A DNA stretch of 64,000 nucleotides, taken from positions 1 through 64,000 of the forward strand of contig PDUC01000027.1 of the NCBI GenBank assembly GCA_002747255.1. The letters are read 5' to 3'. Made by a program: the position numbers and the translations under genes. The stretch comes from Acidobacteriota bacterium. Its GTDB lineage: Bacteria; Acidobacteriota; Holophagae; Acanthopleuribacterales; Acanthopleuribacteraceae. This document shows, piece by piece, positions 55,108 to 63,507 of the stretch. The notes under the pieces were generated by a model. That model was not told where the DNA came from and searched no databases. It worked only from the letters and a program-made list of their open reading frames with translations. The stretch's first letter is position 1. Every line of letters begins with the position of its first letter.

Positions 55108-55833
55108 ATGATCAATATAGGACTAAGCCTTGTTGTCTGGGCTGCTGTTAGCGGCTTATTCGTTTTCGGAATCAATATGAACTGGGTTTTAAGTCTGATT
55201 CTCGGTTTCGCTGTGGGTTTGCTGGTTCTCATACTGCTTGGCCGTCGCGTGCAGAATCAGCTTGAAGCCATTATGCAGCAAATGCAAAAAGCGGCTCAAA
55301 ATGGAAAAATCGAACAAGCTATTGCTGCCGCGAAACAGGGTTATCGTTTCAAGTGGTGGCAGTTATTTGTAGAGAGCCAGATCAACGCCCAAATCGGCAT
55401 GCTCTATTACTTAAAGAAGAACCACCAAAAGGCTTTACCCTATTTGAAAAAGGGTTTTGTCAAACACTATATAGCACAAGGCATGCTGGCAGCTATTTAT
55501 TACAAGAAAAAAGAATACGATGCCATGAAGCAGACCATGCAGGACACCATCAAGGGCAATAAAAAAGAGTCTATCACCTATGCGCTATACGCCTATTTCC
55601 TGTCCAAAATCAAAGAAAAAGACGAAGCCATCGCCATTTTGCAAAAAGGGTTGAAGAAACTTCCCGACGATAAAAATCTCATGCAAAACCTCATTCTGCT
55701 TCAAAACAACAAGCGAATGAAAATGCGGATGTATGGCGATATCTGGACTCAGTTTATGCTGGAAAAGTTACCTCGCATCCAACAGGCTCAACCCCAGCAT
55801 GCCAGATTCAGCAAGAGAGCGATGTTCAAGTAA
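55108..55833 (+). CDS. Membrane-anchored tetratricopeptide-repeat protein
   Basis: 241 residues from the ATG at 55108; AAGGAG (55094-55099) is eight bases upstream, while the alternative GTG at 55102 would be too close. Two membrane segments open it (LSLVVWAAVSGLFVFGI and VLSLILGFAVGLLVLILLG). The rest is helical with TPR-like pairs: AAQNGKIEQAIAAAKQGY, KNHQKALPYLKKGF, SKIKEKDEAIAILQKGLKKLPDD. TPRs mediate protein contacts; the soluble part should face the cytoplasm. Partner and function unknown. Confidence 0.78.
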   Translation: MINIGLSLVVWAAVSGLFVFGINMNWVLSLILGFAVGLLVLILLGRRVQNQLEAIMQQMQKAAQNGKIEQAIAAAKQGYRFKWWQLFVESQINAQIGMLYYLKKNHQKALPYLKKGFVKHYIAQGMLAAIYYKKKEYDAMKQTMQDTIKGNKKESITYALYAYFLSKIKEKDEAIAILQKGLKKLPDDKNLMQNLILLQNNKRMKMRMYGDIWTQFMLEKLPRIQQAQPQHARFSKRAMFK

Positions 55834-56114
55834 ACTCTCGGCAAATTCGTATTTTTAGCTGGACTATCTCGCATGGGAAAGTGCGCTTGCACAGGCATGG
55901 CAGTCTTAAACCATTTATGAATGTGTCATCGGCTCGTGTGGCGCCAGGATGCAGTTGGCAGCAGGAGCATATTGAAGACAGGCTGCGTGTTAAATCATCA
56001 ATCGCACCATTTTTTTTGTTTATAAATACGCGCGTTTGAGATATGTTGACAGCTGAAATTGACATAGACCTGCAGGTAAAACACCTATTTGCATGCTCAT
56101 TTCGCGAGGTAGTG

Positions 56115-56777
56115 ATGAAGTTCAAAGATGCCGAAGTCATTGGTCACCGCGGGGCAGCCGCCCTGGCCGCGGAAAACACAAAAGAAGCTTTTGAAAAAGC
56201 GATAGAAGCCAACCTGAACTGGGTTGAGACAGATGTCAGGTTGAGTCGAGACGGCAGGTTGGTACTCTGGCACGATGCCTGTATCGAGGACCTGCCCATT
56301 GAGTCCTCCAATCTGGACACCCTGCGAGAGGCAGCAGGCGGACACCTCATGACACTGTGCCAGGCTTTAGACCAGTTTTCTCCTGAACTGCATTTCAACC
56401 TGGACATGAAGTCTCACACGGCACTTCCCTTTGTGGTACAGGAACTGAAAGCCAGAAACCTGGAACACTGTACGCTTCTTTCATCGTTTCATCACAAAGC
56501 GATGGTCGAGGGACAATACGCCCATCGGGATATGCTTTTTGCCCCTATTCTTGCCTCCAGACCGGCTTCCACCCTTTCTTTCCTGTCGTGGTTCAAGCAC
56601 ATGAAATTTATTGTCTGCGATATCGATTTTATTGATCTCGCCATGATCGATGAGATTAAGAAACTGGGATTTCAACTTTATCTCTACAATGTGCACTTCA
56701 AAGAACAAGCAGCCGCATTCATTGAGGCCGGAGTGAATGCCATCATCGTCGATAACCCCATTGTGTTTATGGAGTGA
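56115..56777 (+). CDS. Glycerophosphodiester phosphodiesterase (GDPD)
   Basis: 220 residues from the ATG at 56115 with GAGG in GCGAGGTAGTG upstream; a further ATG at 56043 has no support. The GDPD signature is complete: VIGHRGAAALAAENT with HRG, WVETDVRLSRDGRLVLWHD with E-D and the second His. The TIM-barrel ends in LYLYNVHFKEQAAAFIEAGVNAIIVDNP. It hydrolyses glycerophosphodiesters to glycerol-3-phosphate and an alcohol. No signal peptide, so probably cytosolic. The 281 bases upstream hold no gene. Confidence 0.9.
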   Translation: MKFKDAEVIGHRGAAALAAENTKEAFEKAIEANLNWVETDVRLSRDGRLVLWHDACIEDLPIESSNLDTLREAAGGHLMTLCQALDQFSPELHFNLDMKSHTALPFVVQELKARNLEHCTLLSSFHHKAMVEGQYAHRDMLFAPILASRPASTLSFLSWFKHMKFIVCDIDFIDLAMIDEIKKLGFQLYLYNVHFKEQAAAFIEAGVNAIIVDNPIVFME

Positions 56778-56919
56778 TCCTGAAAAAAGAAACCGCGGAC
56801 ACCAGAGAAACACAACCTGTAAACACCATGCTTTCAGCTTTCAGGGCAAAAAGAACTCAAAAAGCAAGTGTGCGCAAAAACAATGTCCTTTTAAATTCCC
56901 GGATCTCACAGAGTCGGTT

Positions 56920-57197
56920 TTAGCGTTTCCGCCAACTTCGGGTAATGGAGTTCAGCACACGTTCTCCTGACTTCTGACTGCCGACAACAATACAGATATC
57001 ATCAGCATAGCGGCAGAAACAAAGATGACGTTTCTCCAATCCTCATCAAGCTCATCCTGCCATCACGCCTTATATGCGATTCCTGTTCGTCAGGACAGCG
57101 TTTTGCGCTTCCTTCAGATTCCAGCTCACACTGCACGCCCCTGTCGGGCTTGTAGAGGACTTACACCTCCAAGTGAGTGCGCCCTTGCCGGCGCATC
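56920..57197 (-). mobile_element. Group II intron remnant: 5' ribozyme segment joined to a reverse-transcriptase fragment
   Basis: On the minus strand, from 57197: GATGCGCC with a small GCGCC/GGGCGC hairpin, then GGAGGTGTAAGTCCTC (57156-57171 region) and AATCTGAAGGAAGC, sequences I associate with domain I of bacterial group II introns. After ~115 bases this passes straight into coding sequence for DELDED, a one-base shift, then EKRHLCFCRYADDICIVVGS and ERVLNSITR, stopping at 56920-56922. YADD (56998-57009) is the catalytic motif of intron-encoded reverse transcriptases. Most of the ORF, the maturase domain and intron 3' end are missing, so the element is dead. It begins directly at the end of the T-tract of the fad operon terminator, the kind of site class C introns choose. 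Confidence 0.7.
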
Positions 57198-57229
57198 AAA
57201 AAAAGCCCGCCAAAATGGGCGGGCTTTTT
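57198..57229 (-). terminator. Rho-independent terminator of the fad operon
   Basis: Stem GCCCGCC (57205-57211) / GGCGGGC (57218-57224), six-base loop, followed on the minus strand by TTTTTTT; it lies 25 bases after the fadE stop. The opposite-strand T-tract means it could also act for plus-strand transcripts. Confidence 0.9.
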
Positions 57230-57253
57230 GTTTTGCGATTACATGACGATCTT

Positions 57254-59047
57254 TTAGAAGGGATAACCTTCCGCTTTGAGCGCCGCTTCAGCCAATTCTC
57301 TTCTATAGGCAACCACGTTAACGGGATCGTGTTTTGAGAGTCTTCTGGCGGCAGCCATCATGGTCAGCAGGGCATCGCCCTCTTCAACCACACCCAAGCC
57401 CGTTCGAGCCAGAGTGGAGATCTTCTCGATGGAGTCGTGGACAAAGACTTTGGTTGCCAGAGTCATCAACCTGGCAGCTTCTTCTCCGTCCTTTTCAATT
57501 TTCTTCATGGTTCTGAAGAGCGCGCTTTCCATAACAAAGGTCAGCGTGAGCATATCCGCTGCCATGGCGAGAAGTTCCTGTTGACTGGCAAGCTTGTCCA
57601 GGAACTTCTGGAAACCGACGCCAGCTACGAACATACAGAGTTTCTTGGCATTCTCTACGACCTTTTTCTCATTGGCGAAAAGATCCATGTCTTCATCGAA
57701 ATTGAAGCTGGGCATGCCCATTAACTCCGTCATGAGACCTTGGACTTTTTCCATGAGAGGCAGTTTCCCTTTCATGGCGCGCTTGAGCAGCATGTCCACA
57801 ATCAACATGCGGTTGATTTCGTTGGTGCCTTCAAAGATTCTGTTAATTCGGGAGTCTCTGTACATGCGTTCCACATCGTATTCCTTGGAATAGCCAAACC
57901 CACCGTGAACCTGAAGCGCTTCATCGGCGACAAAGTCCAGCGCTTCCGAGCAGAAGACTTTCGACATGGCACATTCAATGGCGTACTCTTCAACGCCTTT
58001 CAGGATGGTTTCGCCCGCATTATCTTCGTCCCATGAAACCTCTTTGAGAATGTTGTCAATCAGACCGGCAATGCGGTAGTTCATGGATTCACCGGCAAAA
58101 GTCTGAATGACCATGTCACCCAATTTGCCTTTAATGATTCCAAACTCACTGATGCTCTTGCCAAAGGCTTTGCGATCGACTGCGTACTTCGCGGCTAGTT
58201 CCACGCCGAGTTTGGCGCCTCCGATCGCCCCTGAACCCAACTTGAAGCGGCCGATGTTCAGGATGTTAAAGGCTATTTTATGCCCCTTACCGATTTCACC
58301 CAGTACGTTTTCCACGGGCACAACGGCGCCTTCCAGAATAACGGCACGGGTAGAAGAGGATTTAATGCCCATTTTCTTTTCTTCTTTGCCAACACTAACG
58401 CCGGGGAAGTTTCGCTCGACAATGAAGCCCGTGAATTTTTCGCCGTCTATTTTAGCGAAAACGATGAAAAGATCGGCAAAGCCGGCGTTGGTAATCCACA
58501 TTTTCTCGCCATTGAGAATGTAGTTCTTGCCGTCTTCACTCAAAACCGCCTTGGTTTTGGCGTTCAGCGCATCGGACCCTGAACTTCTCTCAGTCAAGGC
58601 ATAAGCAGCCAGAATTTCGCCTGTGGACAAAGGAGGAAGATACTTTGCTTTCTGGGCATGAGTTCCAAAGTAGGTAATTGGCATGGTTCCGATGCCGATA
58701 TGGGAACCATAAGAAACGACAAAGCCGCCTGTTTTTGCCAATTTCTCGGAAATAAGAGCGGTAGTGGACTTGCTGAGTTCCAGACCATCGTACTTTTCGG
58801 GAATTTCTGCGGCCAGGAAGCCTAACTCCCCGGCCTTTTTGAGAAGCTGGACGGTAATATCGTGGTCTCCGTCTTCCATTTCAGCAATACGGGGAAGGAT
58901 TTCACCTTCGACAAACTCACTGACACTCTCTGCCATCAGGTGATCTTCTTCTGTCAAGTCTTCTGGTGTGTGAATCTCCATGTAGGGGTGTTTCTCAACC
59001 AGGAAACTACCTCCCGCGTGTTTTTTTGCATTTTCTTCAACTGCCAT
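57254..59047 (-). CDS. fadE: Acyl-CoA dehydrogenase (FadE-like)
   Basis: 597 residues, the length of the Bacillus FadE type rather than the ~380-aa short forms. Acyl-CoA dehydrogenase signatures are AAYALTERSSGSDA near 155, WITNAGFADLFIVFAK near 190, and ALQVHGGFGYSKEYDVERMYRDSR with RIFEGTNEINRM near 385-430. The C-terminal ~170 residues form the extra helical domain of the long family. It oxidises acyl-CoA to enoyl-CoA with FAD, the first step of beta-oxidation, in the cytosol. GGAGAAAAGAA precedes the ATG. Third gene of the fadN-fadA-fadE operon. Confidence 0.92.
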   Translation of the reverse strand: MAVEENAKKHAGGSFLVEKHPYMEIHTPEDLTEEDHLMAESVSEFVEGEILPRIAEMEDGDHDITVQLLKKAGELGFLAAEIPEKYDGLELSKSTTALISEKLAKTGGFVVSYGSHIGIGTMPITYFGTHAQKAKYLPPLSTGEILAAYALTERSSGSDALNAKTKAVLSEDGKNYILNGEKMWITNAGFADLFIVFAKIDGEKFTGFIVERNFPGVSVGKEEKKMGIKSSSTRAVILEGAVVPVENVLGEIGKGHKIAFNILNIGRFKLGSGAIGGAKLGVELAAKYAVDRKAFGKSISEFGIIKGKLGDMVIQTFAGESMNYRIAGLIDNILKEVSWDEDNAGETILKGVEEYAIECAMSKVFCSEALDFVADEALQVHGGFGYSKEYDVERMYRDSRINRIFEGTNEINRMLIVDMLLKRAMKGKLPLMEKVQGLMTELMGMPSFNFDEDMDLFANEKKVVENAKKLCMFVAGVGFQKFLDKLASQQELLAMAADMLTLTFVMESALFRTMKKIEKDGEEAARLMTLATKVFVHDSIEKISTLARTGLGVVEEGDALLTMMAAARRLSKHDPVNVVAYRRELAEAALKAEGYPF

Positions 59048-59058
59048 TTCTTTTCTCC

Positions 59059-60231
59059 TTATTCACGTTCAAATAAACCGGCAGCACCCATACCACCACC
59101 AATGCACATGGTGACGATTCCGTACTTTGAGTTCCTGCGCTGCATTTCATAGAGTAATGTTGTGGATAGTTTGGCTCCGGTACAGCCAAGTGGGTGTCCC
59201 AGAGCAATGGCTCCGCCGTTGACGTTGACTTTTGCCGTATCCAGCCCGAGTTCTCTAACAACCATCAGGGCTTGGGCCGCAAAAGCTTCGTTCACTTCAA
59301 AGAGATCGATGTCTTCCAGTTTGAGCCCTGTCTTCTTCAAGAGTTTTGGAACGGCAACGGCAGGTCCAATACCCATAATTTCGGGCTCACAACCCGCCAC
59401 CACGAAGTCAACAAAACGCGCCAGAGGCTTCAAGCCCTCTTTTTCACATTTGGAACCCGACGCGAGTACCAGCGCCGCGGCTCCATCTGACATTTGAGAC
59501 GAATTGCCAGCCGTGACCGAGCCGCCCAACTTGAAGGCGGGCTTCAATCGAGCCAGGCCTTCGAGGGTGGAGGCTCTTGGGCCTTCGTCCTGCTTGAGTA
59601 CAAAACTGGATGTTTCTGTTTTAATGCCTTTGCCAAAACGCTTTTTGACTACTTCTACCGGCACGATCTCGTCATCAAAGCGACCGGCTTTTTGCGCGGC
59701 AAGGGCGCGGTTGTTACTCTCAACCGCAAATAGATCCTGATCTTCGCGAGAGATGTTGTACTTCTCGGCGACTTTTTCAGCGGTAATGCCCATGCTGGTG
59801 TAAATTTCAGGATAACTGTCGACCAGTTTGGGGTTGGGTGCGACTTTATTGCCGCCCATGGGAATCATGGTCATGGATTCCGTTCCGCCGGCGATGATCA
59901 AGTCAGAATCACCAAGCCTGATTTTATCGGCTGCGTAAGCAATAGCCTGCAAGCCGGATGAACAAAAGCGGTTGACCGTAATAGCCGGTACCTCAACAGG
60001 AATACCCGCAACCATTTGCGCGATTCTGGCAACATTCATACCCTGTTCGCCTTCAGGCATGGCGCATCCCAGGATGACATCTTCCAACTCGCTGGCCTGA
60101 ATGCCCGCGCGCGCGACGGCTTCCTTCATGGCCAGTCCGGCCAGATCATCCGGTCGTTCCGCAATCAGGGAACCTCTGTACGCCTTCCCTACCGGCGTTC
60201 GTGCTGCTGATACAATATATGCTTTTTCCAT
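59059..60231 (-). CDS. fadA: Acetyl-CoA acyltransferase (3-ketoacyl-CoA thiolase)
   Basis: 390 residues with all thiolase catalytic blocks: the nucleophile [14 protein letters not shown] (C90), [31 protein letters not shown] (His) and [13 protein letters not shown] with the second cysteine. It cleaves 3-ketoacyl-CoA to acetyl-CoA and a shortened acyl-CoA, the last step of beta-oxidation. AGGAGG seven bases before the ATG; nine bases separate it from fadN and eleven from fadE, so it is in the same operon. Confidence 0.94.
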   Translation of the reverse strand: MEKAYIVSAARTPVGKAYRGSLIAERPDDLAGLAMKEAVARAGIQASELEDVILGCAMPEGEQGMNVARIAQMVAGIPVEVPAITVNRFCSSGLQAIAYAADKIRLGDSDLIIAGGTESMTMIPMGGNKVAPNPKLVDSYPEIYTSMGITAEKVAEKYNISREDQDLFAVESNNRALAAQKAGRFDDEIVPVEVVKKRFGKGIKTETSSFVLKQDEGPRASTLEGLARLKPAFKLGGSVTAGNSSQMSDGAAALVLASGSKCEKEGLKPLARFVDFVVAGCEPEIMGIGPAVAVPKLLKKTGLKLEDIDLFEVNEAFAAQALMVVRELGLDTAKVNVNGGAIALGHPLGCTGAKLSTTLLYEMQRRNSKYGIVTMCIGGGMGAAGLFERE

Positions 60232-60240
60232 AGCTTCCTC

Positions 60241-62601
60241 CTAGTTCCTGAGTGGCTTACCGCGAGTAAGCATGTGGTGAATTCGTTCCAGACTTTTCCT
60301 CTCACCACACAGGCTGAGGAAGGCTTCTCTTTCAAGATCAAGAACTTGTTCTTCTGTCATGGTCGATCCGGGTGTCAGGTCTCCACCGGTGAGGATCTTG
60401 GCGAGCTTGGTTCCGATCAGAAGGTCGTGATCGCTGATGTATCCGCCATCGCGCATCATCATCAATCCCATTTTCAGCGCACCGTAGGCAGGAGCACCCA
60501 GTACGGGAATATCCTTTGGTACAGCGGGCACCTTGTAGCCGATTTTGGCCAGACCCAAAGCGCGTTGTTTGGCATCGTAAATCACGGAATCCCCGTTAAT
60601 GGAAACGCCGTCATAGTCAGTCAGGAAACCAAATTGACGGGCTTCTTCACCGGATGTGGCCACTTTGGCCATACCAATGAGTTCAAACGCTTTTTGAACT
60701 GCGGGGAAGAGATCCTTGTCTCCTCTTTTCTTGGCCGCACCAACCGTGCGCAGCAGCATTTCCTTGGTTCCGCCACCGGCGGGAATCATTCCAACACCGA
60801 CTTCAACCAAACCCATGTAGGTTTCCGCCGCGGCCTGAACACCGTCTCCGTGAATGGTAAATTCACAGCCACCGCCCAGGGTCAATCCGTGGGGAGCAAC
60901 CACAACCGGCTTCTTGCAGTAGCGCAGTGAGGTCGTTGCCCGCTGGAACTGCCGAATCATGTAATTGATATCTTCAAAATTCTGTTCCTGAGCTTCCATC
61001 AGAATGAGCATGAGGTTGGCACCGGCAGAAAAATGCTCGCCCTGATTGCCCAGAACCAGCGCCTCGAAGTTCTTTTCCACCTGATCGACCGCGTAAAAGG
61101 TCATGTTAATGGTGTCACTGCCAATGGAGTTCATCTTACTGTGAAACTCGAGGCAGGCTACACCGTCGCCGAGATCGACCAAGCTGGCTCCCGGTGTGCG
61201 CTTGACAACCCGGTTCTCTCCTCTCTTGTGATCTTTCAAGATCAGGACATTGGGACGCGCGGGAACATTTTCAAACGATTTAGCCGAGGGAACGTAGTAC
61301 TGGGGCTGTTCCGTTTCTTCCTTGTAAAAGCTGGTGACACCGTCCGCTAACATCTGCTCGATTAATGCGGGAACTTTGCGGCCTTCTTTTTTCAGGCGTT
61401 TTACAACGTATTCAATGCCCAGAGTGTCCCAGGTTTCAAAGGGACCTAATTCCCAATTAAAGCCCCATCGCATAGCGCGATCGATGTTGACAATGTCGTC
61501 TGACACCTCGTTCAGACGGGCGACAGCGTAAACCATCATTTCAGACATGCAGTTCCAAACATAGGAGCCAACTCTGTCGGGAAGTCGAACGACTTTGGCC
61601 AAACGCTCCTTGGTGTCTTCAATGTTCTTGACCAGTTCAATACTGGGAAGCTTGACCTTCTTCTTGGGTTCGTATTCCAGTGTTTCCAGGTTGATGACTT
61701 GAATTTCCTTCTTGCCACCTTCTCCCTTCACACGCTTGTAAAATCCACCTCGTGTTTTGTTGCCGAGGTAACCCTTTTCGATCATGCCCCGAACTTCTTC
61801 GGGAATCTTGAAGTAATCCCTGCATTCATCTTCCGGAACCGCTTCGTAGAGGTTATCGCAAACATGTGTAAACGTATCCAGGCCAACCAGGTCGGCGGTT
61901 CTGAAAATGGCACTCTTAGGACGACCAGCCAGTGAACCCATGATCTTATCGACCTCTTCAATGGTGTAACCGTCGCGCTTCATAACCATAATGGTCGCCA
62001 TCATGGCCTGAACCCCGATGCGATTGGCAATGAAATTGGGTCTGTCTTTGGCATAAACAACGCCTTTGCCGAGAACTTTCTCGCCAAATTCACCAAAGTA
62101 CTTCAGTGTTTCGGGTTGGGTTTCAGGACCTGGAATGATTTCCAGTAACTTCATGTAGCGCGGCGGGTTAAAGAAATGTGTTCCCAAAAAACGGGGCCGG
62201 ACTTCTTCAGGTAACAAGGCTGACAGTTCGCTTATGGGAATACCCGATGTGTTACTTGTAAAATAGGCTTTGGATGAAAGGTGAGGTAATACGGAATCAA
62301 ACAGTTTCTTCTTGACCGCGATATCCTCTTTAACAACTTCTATCACCCAGTCACAATCGGCAATTAAATCCATATTGTTCTGAAATGTTCCCGTTTTGAT
62401 CTTGGCAAGCCACGGTCGCAAATAAATGGGCGAGGGATTCGCCTTCTTCATTTTTGCAACAGCCACGGCAGCCAAGTCGACTTTCTTTCCGCCATCCTCG
62501 ATCTCCAGATCGAGTAAAACAACGTCAAGACCTGCGTTCACCAGATGCGCAGCAATGGTACTTCCCATCACCCCGGCACCTAAAACAGCGACTTTTTTCA
62601 T
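60241..62601 (-). CDS. fadN: 3-hydroxyacyl-CoA dehydrogenase / enoyl-CoA hydratase (FadN-like)
   Basis: 786 residues. The dehydrogenase part comes first: VAVLGAGVMGSTIAAHLVNAG binds NAD, followed by FTSNTSGIPISELS, FLGTHFFNPPRYMKLLEIIP and KDRPNFIANRIG, then two C-terminal HAD domains. The crotonase part is at ~480-700 (EALVLGNQGEHFSAGANL, PVVVAPHGLTLGGGCEFTIHGD). This order, dehydrogenase before hydratase, is the reverse of E. coli FadB and matches FadN of Bacillus, as does the gene order fadN-fadA-fadE. It carries out hydration of enoyl-CoA and oxidation of 3-hydroxyacyl-CoA. AGGAGTCGAAAGC precedes the ATG. A promoter and palindromic operator lie ~50-100 bases upstream. Confidence 0.94.
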   Translation of the reverse strand: MKKVAVLGAGVMGSTIAAHLVNAGLDVVLLDLEIEDGGKKVDLAAVAVAKMKKANPSPIYLRPWLAKIKTGTFQNNMDLIADCDWVIEVVKEDIAVKKKLFDSVLPHLSSKAYFTSNTSGIPISELSALLPEEVRPRFLGTHFFNPPRYMKLLEIIPGPETQPETLKYFGEFGEKVLGKGVVYAKDRPNFIANRIGVQAMMATIMVMKRDGYTIEEVDKIMGSLAGRPKSAIFRTADLVGLDTFTHVCDNLYEAVPEDECRDYFKIPEEVRGMIEKGYLGNKTRGGFYKRVKGEGGKKEIQVINLETLEYEPKKKVKLPSIELVKNIEDTKERLAKVVRLPDRVGSYVWNCMSEMMVYAVARLNEVSDDIVNIDRAMRWGFNWELGPFETWDTLGIEYVVKRLKKEGRKVPALIEQMLADGVTSFYKEETEQPQYYVPSAKSFENVPARPNVLILKDHKRGENRVVKRTPGASLVDLGDGVACLEFHSKMNSIGSDTINMTFYAVDQVEKNFEALVLGNQGEHFSAGANLMLILMEAQEQNFEDINYMIRQFQRATTSLRYCKKPVVVAPHGLTLGGGCEFTIHGDGVQAAAETYMGLVEVGVGMIPAGGGTKEMLLRTVGAAKKRGDKDLFPAVQKAFELIGMAKVATSGEEARQFGFLTDYDGVSINGDSVIYDAKQRALGLAKIGYKVPAVPKDIPVLGAPAYGALKMGLMMMRDGGYISDHDLLIGTKLAKILTGGDLTPGSTMTEEQVLDLEREAFLSLCGERKSLERIHHMLTRGKPLRN

Positions 62602-62651
62602 GCTTTCGACTCCTAAACTATTCGGTGTAGTCTTTCATTTTTTCTGAAAAA

Positions 62652-62665
62652 TGAATGATCATTCA
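62652..62665. promoter_or_regulatory. Perfect palindrome, likely fatty-acid-responsive repressor site
   Basis: TGAATGATCATTCA, a perfect 14-base palindrome six bases downstream of the -10 box, so a bound protein would block initiation. The half-site TGAATGA is the half-site I know from FadR boxes of the TetR-family regulators in Bacillus-type bacteria, though there the halves are spaced. No regulator gene is in the window. Confidence 0.6.
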
Positions 62666-62671
62666 GTTTCT

Positions 62672-62700
62672 ATCATGCACGTTGCTTTTTGCCCTGTCAA
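62672..62700 (-). promoter_or_regulatory. Promoter of the fadN-fadA-fadE operon
   Basis: Minus strand: perfect -35 TTGACA (62695-62700), 17-base spacer, CATGAT as -10 (62672-62677, four of six matches). Start of transcription expected near 62665, inside the palindrome. Confidence 0.6.
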
Positions 62701-63392
62701 GGAAAGAATTGCGTTTTTTGCCGCAGCGTGACCATTTCACTTTTTGAATCATCAGGATCCGTTAATCAATCAGTTTCTTTGAGTTACAAATTTAAAAATG
62801 TAAAGTTAATGAAAACAGAGAGATAGCTTTCCGCACTGCGGCAAGCTTGTGGATTTGGACTGTTTCAATACCGTCTGCATCTTTTGCAAATTCACAAAAC
62901 GGGCAGGAGTTCGAACGACAAGTGTCAGGTTTGATCTTTCATTTCAGCTATGGATATTCAGTGAATCCCGATTTAAAGTCACGAACTAAATGGCAAATGA
63001 AAGAAACCGCAGAGTGTGTTTTCAGGCTATCTTCAAACACACCGCATGCCACAACCATCTATTTTTTCCTGATGTATCATCTGTGTTTTTGGTTGGACGG
63101 AAGGCTCTCGCACAAGCGGCAATTGCAATCAGCGGATTCAATCCATCAGCAGAGCGATAAAGTCAGCAGAGAAAACCGACTGCCTCTTTCTTTTTTCAGG
63201 TTTGTATGAAAACTGTGATCCCTACTACTGAAAAAATCGCTCACTCTCAGTAAACTATGTCGTATTAAAAGTCATTGGTCACGATGAATCATAAATCGAA
63301 AGGCATAATAAGGTCAAATCTCGCAAACCTCGGTGCTTCAAACCAAAGAAGACTGAATTCGCACTTCCATCCTGATTTCTATTCCCTCCCTG
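62701..63392. other. Intergenic region between the fad operon and the M3 peptidase
   Basis: About 690 bases. A short plus-strand frame (62847-63209) has no ribosome site, signal or recognisable motif and I do not call it a gene. The plus-strand hairpin terminator that follows implies a transcript from this stretch. Confidence 0.4.
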
Positions 63393-63444
63393 CCTCACTT
63401 CGGGTAAGACAGTCTCTAATCCCCGAAGTGAGGTTTTTTTTTTT
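63393..63444 (+). terminator. Strong intrinsic terminator 64 bases upstream of the M3 peptidase gene
   Basis: Perfect 12-base stem CCTCACTTCGGG (63393-63404) / CCCGAAGTGAGG (63422-63433), 17-base loop, then eleven T's (63434-63444). No gene ends before it on the plus strand, so it ends an unannotated RNA or acts as a leader attenuator. Confidence 0.85.
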
Positions 63445-63507
63445 AAAAGACTGGACGTTTTGAACTGGTTCGCTAATATAGAACCACTTTGCAGATGAGG
63501 TAACAAC

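Noticed and set aside
62847-63209. Possible 120-residue gene in the gap before the M3 peptidase
   Set aside because: No ribosome site, no signal or domain, and composition like non-coding sequence.
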